Positions 14,617-26,300 of a stretch of DNA of 64,000 nt are shown in pieces (within the stretch, counting starts at the first letter, position 1; each line of letters opens with the position of its first letter). The DNA comes from Bradyrhizobium sp. CCBAU 53340. GTDB taxonomy: Bacteria; Pseudomonadota; Alphaproteobacteria; Rhizobiales; Xanthobacteraceae. The stretch lies in assembly GCF_015291645.1 (NCBI RefSeq), contig NZ_CP030055.1, positions 3,906,001 to 3,970,000 on the forward strand. The letters are read 5' to 3'. The position numbers and the translations under genes are program-made. The notes beneath the pieces were generated by a model. It worked only from the letters and a program-made list of their open reading frames with translations. It was not told where the DNA came from and made no database searches.

Positions 14617-16341
14617 ATGGACGCCAAGGCCAACATCAAGCAGAGGCTGCCGAGCCGTCACGTGACGGAAGGTCCCGCGCGCGCGCCCCATCGCTCTTAC
14701 TTCTACGCCATGGGTCTGACCACCGCGCAGATCCACCAGCCCTTCGTCGGCGTCGCCTCCTGTTGGAATGAAGCCGCGCCCTGCAACATCGCCCTGATGC
14801 GCCAGGCGCAGGCGGTGAAGAAGGGGGTCGCATCCGCCGGCGGTACGCCGCGCGAATTCTGCACCATCACCGTCACCGACGGCATCGCCATGGGCCATGA
14901 CGGCATGCGCTCCTCGCTGCCGTCGCGCGAATGCATCGCCGACTCGGTCGAGCTGACCGTGCGCGGCCACGCCTATGACGCGCTCGTAGGCCTTGCCGGC
15001 TGCGACAAGTCGCTGCCGGGCATGATGATGGCGATGGTCCGTCTCAACGTGCCCTCGGTCTTCATCTATGGCGGCTCGATCCTCCCCGGCAATTTCCGCG
15101 GCCAGCAGGTCACCGTGCAGGACATGTTCGAGGCGGTCGGCAAGCACTCCGTCGGCGCCATGTCGGACGAGGACCTCGACGAGATCGAGCGCGTGGCGTG
15201 TCCCTCCGCGGGCGCCTGCGGCGCGCAGTTCACCGCCAACACCATGGCGACCGTATCGGAGGCCATCGGCCTTGCGCTGCCTTACTCGGCCGGTGCTCCG
15301 GCACCGTATGAAATCCGCGACGCCTTCTGCATGACCGCGGGCGAGAAGGTGATGGAGCTGATCGCGTCCAACATCCGGCCACGCGACATCGTCACCCGCA
15401 AGGCGCTGGAGAATGCGGCCGCTGTCGTCGCAGCGTCAGGCGGTTCGACCAATGCTGCGCTGCACCTGCCGGCGATCGCGCATGAGGCCGGCATCAAGTT
15501 CGACCTGTTCGACGTCGCCGAAATCTTCAAAAAGACACCTTATGTCGCGGATTTGAAGCCGGGCGGCCGTTATGTCGCCAAAGACATGTTTGAAGTTGGC
15601 GGCATCCCGCTTCTGATGAAGACGCTGCTCGACAACGGATTTCTCCACGGCGACTGCATTACGGTCACCGGTCGAACGATCGCCGAAAACCTCAAAAGCG
15701 TGAAATGGAATCCGCACCAGGACGTGGTGCACCCGGCAGACAAACCCATCACCGTCACCGGCGGTGTGGTCGGTCTGAAGGGCAATTTGGCGCCAGAAGG
15801 TGCGATCGTGAAAGTCGCGGGAATGTCCAACCTCAAGTTTACCGGTCCGGCCAGGTGCTTCGACCGGGAGGAGGACGCGTTCGCGGCCGTTCAGAACCGC
15901 ACTTATAAAGAAGGCGAAGTCATCGTGATCCGCTACGAGGGCCCCAGGGGCGGCCCCGGCATGCGGGAGATGCTCCAGACCACTGCGGCGCTCACCGGCC
16001 AGGGCATGGGTGGCAAGATCGCACTCATCACCGACGGCCGCTTCTCCGGCGCCACGCGCGGCTTCTGTATCGGCCATGTCGGCCCGGAGGCGGCGGTCGG
16101 CGGCCCGATCGGGCTGCTTGAGGACGGCGACATCATCGAGATCGATGCGGATCTCGGTACCCTTAACGTAAAATTGAGCGACGCTGAGCTGGCTCAGCGC
16201 AAGACCAAATGGAGCGCTCGCGCGACTAACCATACGTCGGGTGCGCTCTGGAAATATGCCCAACAGGTTGGACCAGCGGTCGGGGGGGCAGTGACCCATC
16301 CGGGCGGTGCGCACGAGAAACAGTGCTATGCGGACATCTAG
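14617..16341 (+). CDS. ilvD: Dihydroxy-acid dehydratase
   Basis: 574 residues, the full family length. It dehydrates 2,3-dihydroxy-3-methyl acids to 2-oxo acids in valine, leucine and isoleucine synthesis. Iron-sulfur ligands are seen in [18 protein letters not shown] and [14 protein letters not shown]; the C-terminal domain has [19 protein letters not shown]. The ATG at 14617 ([14 protein letters not shown]) is preferred over TTG 14581 because it gives the usual N-terminus. The leader 14460-14616 is long and may hold the promoter. The Sel1 gene overlaps its last 14 bases. Confidence 0.96.
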   Translation: MDAKANIKQRLPSRHVTEGPARAPHRSYFYAMGLTTAQIHQPFVGVASCWNEAAPCNIALMRQAQAVKKGVASAGGTPREFCTITVTDGIAMGHDGMRSSLPSRECIADSVELTVRGHAYDALVGLAGCDKSLPGMMMAMVRLNVPSVFIYGGSILPGNFRGQQVTVQDMFEAVGKHSVGAMSDEDLDEIERVACPSAGACGAQFTANTMATVSEAIGLALPYSAGAPAPYEIRDAFCMTAGEKVMELIASNIRPRDIVTRKALENAAAVVAASGGSTNAALHLPAIAHEAGIKFDLFDVAEIFKKTPYVADLKPGGRYVAKDMFEVGGIPLLMKTLLDNGFLHGDCITVTGRTIAENLKSVKWNPHQDVVHPADKPITVTGGVVGLKGNLAPEGAIVKVAGMSNLKFTGPARCFDREEDAFAAVQNRTYKEGEVIVIRYEGPRGGPGMREMLQTTAALTGQGMGGKIALITDGRFSGATRGFCIGHVGPEAAVGGPIGLLEDGDIIEIDADLGTLNVKLSDAELAQRKTKWSARATNHTSGALWKYAQQVGPAVGGAVTHPGGAHEKQCYADI

Positions 16342-17152
16342 GCGTGCCATAGTTGCGTTTGTGTTGGGGGCTACCGCGCTGGCCGCGCCGGCGCTCGCCT
16401 TCGACGGCGCGCCCGTCAACCCGAAGGATGCGACCATCCCCGTCGTAACCACCTTGCCCGGTGCTGCCGGCACGGTGCGCAAGGCGGCGCCGCCGGTGGT
16501 GACTCAGGAAACCTCGGTCAGCGCCCTGGAATATGCCGCCGAGGGCGGTCACCCGGTTGCGCAGTGGATGCTCGGCCGCATGTATGCCAGCGGCGACGGC
16601 GTGGCCCGGGACGATGTGCGCGCCTTTGAATATTTCAGCCGCATCGCCAACACGCATGCCGAGGACAGCCCGTCGACGCCACAGGCGCAGGTCGTCGCCA
16701 ACGCCTTCGTCGCGCTTGGCCGCTACTATCTCACGGGCATCCCGAACTCGAAGGTCAAGCCGGACCCGGATCGGGCCCGGGAGATGTTCTCCTATGCGGC
16801 GTCCTATTTCGGTAACGCGGACGCGCAATACGATCTGGCGAGGCTCTACCTGAAGACGCCGGACGCCTCGCGCGAGGACTTCCGCTATGGCGCGCGCTGG
16901 CTCGGCCTTGCCGCCCAGAAGGGCCAGCACGAGGCCCAGGCGCTGCTCGGCCAGATGCTGTTCAACGGCGACCGCCTGCCGCGGCAGGCCGCGCGCGGCC
17001 TGATGTGGCTGACCCTGGCGCGTGACAGCGCCAACGCCGACGAGATCTGGATCAAGGAAAACTACAACCGCGCCTTCGCCAAGGCCTCGGTCGACGACCG
17101 CGCCATGTGCCTGCAATTGCTGGAACAGTGGGTGCAGGGCCGCCACGAGTAG
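16328..17152 (+). CDS. Exported Sel1-repeat protein
   Basis: 274 residues with signal peptide (about 1-25, [18 protein letters not shown]). Sel1-like helical repeats include [37 protein letters not shown] and [17 protein letters not shown]. These superhelical repeats act as periplasmic protein-interaction scaffolds in other systems. The start overlaps the ilvD 3' end by 14 bases, implying cotranscription. I see no catalytic domain. Partner unknown. Confidence 0.85.
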   Translation: MRTSRRAIVAFVLGATALAAPALAFDGAPVNPKDATIPVVTTLPGAAGTVRKAAPPVVTQETSVSALEYAAEGGHPVAQWMLGRMYASGDGVARDDVRAFEYFSRIANTHAEDSPSTPQAQVVANAFVALGRYYLTGIPNSKVKPDPDRAREMFSYAASYFGNADAQYDLARLYLKTPDASREDFRYGARWLGLAAQKGQHEAQALLGQMLFNGDRLPRQAARGLMWLTLARDSANADEIWIKENYNRAFAKASVDDRAMCLQLLEQWVQGRHE

Positions 17153-17170
17153 AGCGGTAGCCTCGGTCTC

Positions 17171-17280
17171 GTAGGGTGGGCAAAGCGAAGCGTGCCCACC
17201 ACCCGTTTCGATCAGGAAGAGCCTGTTTCGATCAGGAAGAGATGGTGGGCACGGCGCTTTGCGCCTTTGCCCGCCCTACG
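17171..17280. repeat. Long inverted-repeat element with internal direct repeat
   Basis: Arms GTAGGGTGGGCAAAGCGAAG... (17171-17202) and the near-complement ending GCCTTTGCCCGCCCTAC (about 17242-17279) form a long imperfect hairpin. The loop holds two copies of GTTTCGATCAGGAAGAG (17205-17221 and 17225-17241). I recognise the arm sequence as a dispersed element of Bradyrhizobium genomes. Confidence 0.75.
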
Positions 17281-17323
17281 GCAGTTGCGATTGCCGCTCG
17301 CTCCGACTAACCCGGCGTAAAGC

Positions 17324-18121
17324 CTACGCCGCCTCGAGATCCAGATCTGCCCACACCGGCACGTGGTCCGACGGCTTCTCCCAGGCCCGCACATAGCTGT
17401 CGATGCCGACATTGGCGAGCCGGTCGCTGGCCTGGGGCGAGAGCAAGAGGTGGTCAATGCGCAGGCCCTGGTTCTTCTGCCAGGCGCCGGCCTGGTAGTC
17501 CCAGAACGTGTACAGCCCAGGCTCGTCGGTGACGGCGCGCAGCGCATCGGTCAGGCCGAGGCCGAGCAGGGACTGGAAGCTCTCCCGCGTCTCGGCCTTG
17601 AACAGCGCGTCCTCGGTCCAGGCCGCGGGATTATGGACGTCGCGGGCGTGCGGAATGACGTTGAAGTCGCCTGCGAGGATCAGCGGCTCCTCGGTCTTAA
17701 GTCGCTCCTTCGAATACTCAAGAAGCCTGGACATCCATTTGAGCTTGTAGGGATATTTCTCGGTCCCGACAGGGTTGCCGTTGGGCAGATAGAGGCAGGC
17801 GATGCGCAGCACTCCGCGCTTGAGCGTCACCACGCCCTCGAGGAAACGGGCATGAGTGTCCTCGTCGTCGCCGGCGAGCCCCGATTTGGTCTCGTCGAAT
17901 TTGAGCTTGGAGAGCAGCGCGACGCCGTTGAACGTCTTCTGCCCATGCGTGACCACGTTGTAGCCGAGCGCCTCGATCTCCAGCCGCGGAAACGCCTCGT
18001 CGACGCATTTGATCTCCTGCAGGCAGACGATGTCCGGCTGGCATTCCCTCAGCCAGGTCAGGAGAAGATCGATCCGCTGCCGGACCGAATTGACGTTCCA
18101 GGTGGCAATTCTGATGGGCAT
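17324..18121 (-). CDS. xthA: Exodeoxyribonuclease III
   Basis: 265 residues. AP endonuclease and 3'-5' exonuclease in base excision repair. The EEP-fold motifs are present: IATWNVNSVRQRI (N-terminus), LQEIKC (metal Glu), AGDFNVIP and SDHVPVWADL (catalytic Asp-His). ATG at 18121 chosen as it starts directly with the first beta strand (MPIRIATWNV); longer in-frame starts add residues foreign to the family. Confidence 0.95.
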   Translation of the reverse strand: MPIRIATWNVNSVRQRIDLLLTWLRECQPDIVCLQEIKCVDEAFPRLEIEALGYNVVTHGQKTFNGVALLSKLKFDETKSGLAGDDEDTHARFLEGVVTLKRGVLRIACLYLPNGNPVGTEKYPYKLKWMSRLLEYSKERLKTEEPLILAGDFNVIPHARDVHNPAAWTEDALFKAETRESFQSLLGLGLTDALRAVTDEPGLYTFWDYQAGAWQKNQGLRIDHLLLSPQASDRLANVGIDSYVRAWEKPSDHVPVWADLDLEAA

Positions 18122-18255
18122 GTCGGCGGGCTCCGGGCAGGGGCCATGGTTAGAACAAACTGCCAACGCGCCCGTCAAGGACGCTGCAAAATCTCCCACA
18201 AAATTAACCCGGCTTAAGCAGGCGGCAGGTCATTGATCGTCAAAAGGTTCCTCGG

Positions 18256-20585
<2,330 letters not shown>

Positions 20586-20589
<4 letters not shown>

Positions 20590-21488
20590 AGTTTGCCATA
20601 AACCCGCTCGGCGACCGCCTTCAGGTGCTCGACCGAACCGGACTCCGGATGCGGCTTGACCGGGGCGAACAGGATCGAGGCCTGCCTGCCGTTCTTCCAG
20701 ACAAAGATGTTGACGGCATTGCCGTTGCCCTTGGTGCAGGAATGCTCGCCGAAGGCTTCACGGCCGAGCTCGGGGATCGCCACGTGCTGGCAGGGGTTGG
20801 GGCGCTTCATCATGCTGACGGCGGTGTCGCGCGAGGTCGTGATCACCGCGACTGTCATGGTGTTGGCCTCGCGATCGAACATCATGCAGCTGCCCGCGCC
20901 GGTGCGCTGGACCTGCAGCGTGCTCTTGTCGAGGAATCCGTCGGCATCCGCTGCGGTAAGCCATTCGCAATCGCCGAACCGCTCGCTGGTCCTGGTGACA
21001 TTGGCGATGGCAATGCGCGCGGCGTCAGTGACCGGTCCGAGCAGCGTGTCGTCGGCGCGCCGGCCGGTCGGATAGACGCTCACTTGCAGAATGTAATCGC
21101 CGGACAAGGCGACAACAGAGGCCTCCTGACGCTCCGCACCGGCGGCGCTCGTTCCGCCCTGGCCTTCCTCGCCGATGCCGGACACCGCGTTCAGCGGCAT
21201 GCGCTCTTTGAGCGTCTTGACGAAGGTTGCGTACAATTCCCTGGCGCGGTCCTTGTCGGGATTGCGGAACACGGTCAGCATCATCGTGTCGCCGCGACCT
21301 CCCTGATAGATGCAGCCGCGGCCGTCCTGATTTGAAATCAGCGACCATTTGAGCGCCGGCATCGCACCGGCGAGCTCCTTGGCTCTGATGAACGGGCAGG
21401 TTTCGGCAGCGTGCGCGGGAAGCACGGAGAGGGTTGCGATGGCAAGGACTAGGACGAGGTAACAGAACAGACGATCGATCATGCGCAT
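20586..21488 (-). CDS. Exported hypothetical protein
   Basis: 300 residues. Signal peptide ending PAHAAET (about residue 27). Five Cys are visible in the mature part (AETCPF, GCIYQGG, GDCEWL, GSCMMF, PCQHVAI, HSCTKG), likely disulfides. Start at 21488 (MRMIDRL) gives the signal peptide; ATG 21482 is equally good. Longer in-frame extensions lie in repeat-containing intergenic DNA and are unlikely. No family recognised; the second half has alternating beta-type sequence suggestive of a periplasmic binding or sensor fold. Confidence 0.7.
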
Positions 21489-21510
21489 TGGATAATTTGC
21501 TACCGCTATT

Positions 21511-21590
21511 GGTGCGCCATGGGCCGATGAAGGCACCACTCGTTCGCCGTGGCACTGCGATGCAAGTCTATCGCGACGACAATGCCACCG
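21511..21590 (+). repeat. Diverged short repeat, copy A
   Basis: Core GCCGATGAAGGCACCACTCG then CGCCGTGGCACTGCGATGC. It aligns with copies B (21961) and C (22850); relative to C it lacks three bases and gains one. Confidence 0.55.
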
Positions 21591-21960
21591 ATCGCCCGTC
21601 GGGGAATTCCTAGGCACCTCCACAATGTGGCTGTGGTTCCTTGCATCCGTCAAGCCAGCGGCGGGATTTCCCATATTTTTACAGCTTCGAGCAAGCGAGT
21701 GTTGAGCACGCGGCTCCAATTGCCCGTAACGCTATCTCATCGATCGGCCCTGAAAATGGTCGAATGTGCCGTCGCGGGGAGGCCGATGTTCGAGGTCGAC
21801 TGTTGCGATCAAGCTGGAGCGCAGTCGCCAACTGCCGCCGGATCGTTCAGTTGGTCAGAAGCAGCTCCAGTCACGGCGCGGCTGCTCATCGCAGAAAGAT
21901 CGTATTGAAGATCCCACCAGTCTCTCAACTCGCCGGGTGAGCGTCGGGCAGGGGATGTGG

Positions 21961-22045
21961 GCCCCGCCATGGTCGATGAAGATGGGCACTATCGTTTCGT
22001 CGTGGCACGGTGATGCAGCGCTCCAGTCGAGAATGATCTATCCGT
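21961..22045 (+). repeat. Diverged short repeat, copy B
   Basis: Core GTCGATGAAGATGGGCACTA then CGTCGTGGCACGGTGATGC. In one frame it reads PPWSMKMGTIVSSWHGDAAL, which resembles short hypothetical proteins I recall from Bradyrhizobium. Confidence 0.55.
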
Positions 22046-22095
22046 CGACTTGACCGTCTTTGCGTGACCACTTCGTGGAGACGGAAAGGATGGCT

Positions 22096-22500
22096 CTATT
22101 TCGGGGCTGGGAGTCCTTCCATTGCGACGATGCGGAACTTGGCGCCGCTCTGCCGTACCTTTGCTGCTTCTCGATTCTCTGGCGAGTCGAACCAGCGTCT
22201 TGCTGTGTCCATGTCTGGAAACTGAAGAATGGCCATGCAGCAAGGGGCGCCTCCGTCGCCTTCAAACAGAACGTTTCGCTGGCTGCGTGCAAGATAACGC
22301 GCACCATATTTCGGCAGAATGTCACGTGCCAATCTGCCGTACTCCTCCTGAATCGACTCGGCTCCGCTGGTCGCGGTTCGTTCGATAACAACGAACGCAG
22401 GACGTTCTTCCTGAGCGAACGACGGTGACAACAGAATTGCCACAAGGGCAACTGAACCGAAAAGAGCAACGATGCCGGCATCATTCAATGATCGCTTCAT
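22096..22500 (-). CDS. DUF1330-type protein with signal peptide
   Basis: 134 residues. Signal peptide (about 1-29, IVALFGSVALVAILLSPSFA). Mature part matches the DUF1330 ferredoxin-like fold: FVVIERTAT, YGRLARDILPKYGARYLARS, ILQFPDMDTARRWFDSPE. These domains are usually cytosolic and small; an exported form is less common but occurs in rhizobia. Contains a CC pair (APCCMAI). Isolated in a gene-poor region. Function unknown. Confidence 0.75.
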   Translation of the reverse strand: MKRSLNDAGIVALFGSVALVAILLSPSFAQEERPAFVVIERTATSGAESIQEEYGRLARDILPKYGARYLARSQRNVLFEGDGGAPCCMAILQFPDMDTARRWFDSPENREAAKVRQSGAKFRIVAMEGLPAPK

Positions 22501-23386
22501 CGACTCTTCCTCCGCATGTTCGTCCGATCTTTAGACGGCGGCTGAAGTCGTACTGGGCCCCGTATCCGCGCATGGCCGCGTGTCCTGATCCAGCAGGACG
22601 TGCGCGATGACCGAGAACGGCTGCGGGACACGGAATGTTCCCGTCTTGAATGAAGGTAACGAACTCCTGCAGAGCATGGATTCGAGGCTGGCCCTCATCA
22701 GGAACATGAAAGCGGTAGCCGTTTGCTCAGGGTATGTGGTGGAGGCAATGCTGGTACGACGGCGGGCGAAGGCCCGCGGTGAGCGCAATTGGCGGGGGCG
22801 GCGCGGAAATCGGCGCTCGCAGGACACTCTGTCATGGTCTGGCGTAGGGCGGCGCGCCACGGCCGATGAAGCAGGGCACCACGCTTTCGCCGTGGCGCTA
22901 TGACGCGGCGACCGCCGACGCGATCCAGTCGCAGCACGTTGCGAAGATCGATCGCTGCGACAGTGTTACGCGGTAGAGGCGCGGCTTATTTCGCTGCCTG
23001 CGGCCCGAGGTAACAGACCCGATCAGCCGCTGCTCGGAAAACCGGCAGAGCCAGCTGCAAAATGGTCCGACGCGCCGGGCCTCCGATGACGGTGTACGCA
23101 ATTGCGAAATGGCGTGCCCCTTCAGAACACTTTCACGAACTCCCAGACAATTGAAATCCCATGTGATTTTGCAGATGCTCACGGCACAGCGATCCTCGCC
23201 GCCGACTTTGGTCCCGGCGCGTGCCTTACAAACTCCGCGCGCCATTGCGGCTCCGGAATGCTAATATCGCCGCGGCCGCAAAGACCGACGCGATTGAAAT
23301 ACGGTCGAGACGAGCGCGAAGAGACGCACTCGAAGAACAACGCCTGACCGCATTTGCGGTTCGTCGGCCGGGATACGGAGGACGCT
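22501..23386. other. Gene-poor stretch upstream of gdh
   Basis: Nearly 890 bp. Open frames of 80-115 codons exist on both strands but overlap each other and have no clear ribosome site or recognisable motif. It holds repeat copy C (22850-22940). The promoter of the glutamate dehydrogenase gene should lie near 23200-23380. Confidence 0.5.
22850..22940 (+). repeat. Diverged short repeat, copy C
   Basis: Core GGCCGATGAAGCAGGGCACC then CGCCGTGGCGCTATGACGC. In one frame it reads MKQGTTLSPWRYDAATADAI, open to a stop near 22975. Best preserved of the three copies. Confidence 0.55.
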
Positions 23387-26300
23387 ATGGCATGGCGCGA
23401 CGACAAGGCCCGGGCAACTCTGATCCACGACGCGGCGGAAAGCGTGCAGCCGGGCAAGGCCCCCCGGACCTTTGCCGAACTTCTGTTCGGCTACGCCAAT
23501 AGCGAGGATCTCGCCAACTACGATGCCTCCTCGCTGGCCCTCCTGGCGGAGCAGGCCTGGGAGCACGTGCAGCGGCGCACGGCCGGTCGTGCCGATATCC
23601 GAATCGTCAATCCGATGATGCCGGATGGGCGCGAGATGTCCGTGCTCGAAATTCTCAACGACAACATGCCCTTCCTGTTCGATTCCACCATTGCTGAAAT
23701 CGCCGAGCAGGGCATCGAGGTCACTCTCGTCGCTCATCCCATCATCGCGGTGGAGCGCGATGACCAGGGCAAGCTCGTGCGCTTCTACGGTGAAGCGCTG
23801 CCGGAGGGAGCAAAGGGCACACGCGAAAGCCTGATTCACCTGCATATCACCCGCCTTGACGCCGACGCCGACCGCGAGAGGCTGATCGACGGCCTCACCA
23901 GAACGCTCGGCGACGTGCGCGCCTGCGTCGTCGACTGGCGCGCCATGCGCGACAGGGTCGAAGACGCGATCAAGACTTTCTTGTCCAATCCGCCGCCGCT
24001 GCCGATCGACGAGGTCGCCGAGGCCAACCAGTTCCTGCAATGGCTCTGCGCGGACAATTTCACCTTTCTCGGCGTGCGCGAATATCGTTTCGCGCCAGAT
24101 AGCGATGTGTCGGACGACATCACAACCGCCGAGGGCCTCGGCATCCTCCGCGACCCCGATGTCAAGGTCCTGCGCCGCGGCAACGAGATGGTGGTAATGA
24201 CGTCGGAAATTCGCCAGTTCATGCGCGAGCCGACCCTGCTGATCGTCATCAAGGCCAATGTGAGCAGCCGCGTTCATCGCCGCATCCGGATGGATTATAT
24301 CGGCATCAAGCTCTATGCGCCCGACGGCCGGCTCGAGGGCGAATTGCGTGTCGTCGGCCTGTTCACCTCGGGCGCCTATACGCGCTCGGCGCGACAGATC
24401 CCCTATGTTCGTCACAAGGTCTCGCGGGTGCTCCAGCGCGCCGGCTTCGACCCGAACAGCCATTCCGGCAAGGCTCTCCAGCATATTCTTGAGGAATATC
24501 CGCGCGACGAGCTATTCCAGATCGACGTCAATACCCTCTTCGATTTCGTCATGGAGATCCTGATCCTCTATGAGCGCCCCCGCGTCCGCGCGCTGGCGCG
24601 GGTCGACAAGTTCGATCGTTTCGTCTCCATCCTCGTTTTCATTCCGCGCGACAAATACGACACCGACGTGCGCGTGCGCGTCGCCAACTTCCTTGCGCAA
24701 TCCTACCGGGGCACGGTGTCGGCCTCCTACGTGTCCTTCCCCGAAGGCGCATTGGCGCGCGTCCACTACATCATCGGGCGCTATGAAGGTAAGACCCCGG
24801 CCGTCGAGCGCACCACGCTGGAAGCAGGGATCAGCGCCATTGCCGCGACCTGGGCCGACAAGCTGAAGGCCGCGCTGGCTGCGTCCACGGACGGCATGCG
24901 CGCGCGCATGCTCGCCAATCGCTATGCCCGGGCCTTTACCGGCGGCTATGCCGAGGTTTCCACGGCGGAGCAGGCGATTGCCGACATCGCAACCATCGAA
25001 AGGCTCACACCGGCCCGTCCGGTGACGATTTCGGTTCACCAGCTCGATGGCCCGGAAGATCCCAGACACTTCGGACTGAAGGTGTTCTCGGATGCCGCGC
25101 CGCTGTCGCTGTCCTATCGCGTGCCGGTGATCGAAAACCACGGCCTGCGCGTGGTCAATGAACGCACCTATCAGATCGTGCCCGGGAACCGGCTCGAACC
25201 GGTCTGGCTGCACGACATGACGATAGAGACCAGCGATGGCCAGCCGATCGAGATCAGCCGGGAGTTCAATCATCGCCTGGAAGCCTCGCTGATGGCGGTG
25301 GTCGGCGATCGCGCCGAATCCGACGGATACAACGGGCTGATCCTGCGCACTGACCTGGGCTGGCGCGAAGTCTCGACCATCCGGGCGCTGTCGCGCTATC
25401 TGCACCAGATCCGCACGCCGTTCAGCCAAGACTATATGTGGGAGACCCTGCGCAAGAACGCGGCGATTACTGCCAACCTCGTTGCGCTGTTCCAGGCCCG
25501 CCTCGACCCGCGCCTTGCCGTGACCGATTCCGAGCGCGCGGCAAAGGAGAGCGCTCTCCTTGCCGAGATCGAGGAGCAGCTCAAATCCGTCGCATCCCTC
25601 GACGAAGACCGCATCCTGCGCCGTTTCACCAATCTGGTGCAGTCCACCATCCGGACCAATCTGTGGCAGGTCGGCGAGGACGGACATCCGCATCCAGTGA
25701 TCTCCTTCAAGTTCGACGCGCGCGGTATCGAGGACTTGCCGGCGCCGCGACCGCTGTACGAGATCTTCGTCTATTCCCCCCGCGTCGAGGGCATTCACCT
25801 GCGCTTCGGCAAGGTTGCGCGCGGCGGCTTGCGCTGGTCCGATCGGCCGCAGGATTTCCGCACCGAAATCCTCGGCCTCGTCAAGGCGCAGCAGGTCAAG
25901 AACGCCGTGATCGTGCCGGTCGGCGCAAAGGGCGGCTTCGTGCCCAAGCGCCTGCCGCCGCCCTCCGATCGCGAGGCGTGGCTCGCAGAGGGCACCGAAG
26001 CCTATCGCATCTTCGTGCGCTCGCTGCTCGAACTCACCGACAATCTCGACGGCGACATCGTGGTGCCGCCCGACTTGACCGTGCGGCATGACGGCGACGA
26101 TCCCTATCTGGTCGTCGCCGCCGACAAGGGCACCGCCACCTTCTCCGACGTCGCCAACGCGATCTCGGCCGAGAAGCACCATTGGCTCGGCGATGCCTTC
26201 GCCTCCGGCGGCAGCCAGGGCTACGACCACAAGAAGATGGGGATCACGGCGCGCGGCGCCTGGGAAGCGGTCAAGCGCCACTTCCGCGAGCTCGGCACCG

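Larger units (their letters stand above)
21489..22095. other. Gene-poor stretch
   Basis: About 600 bp with no convincing gene. It contains two of three diverged copies of a short repeat (21511-21590 and 21961-22045). Codon statistics look non-coding and stops are frequent. Confidence 0.5.

Noticed and set aside
22607..22903. 98-codon open frame starting MTENGCGTRN
   Set aside because: Overlaps another frame on the opposite strand, no ribosome site, no recognisable motif, and runs into a degenerate repeat. Kept as unassigned intergenic DNA.
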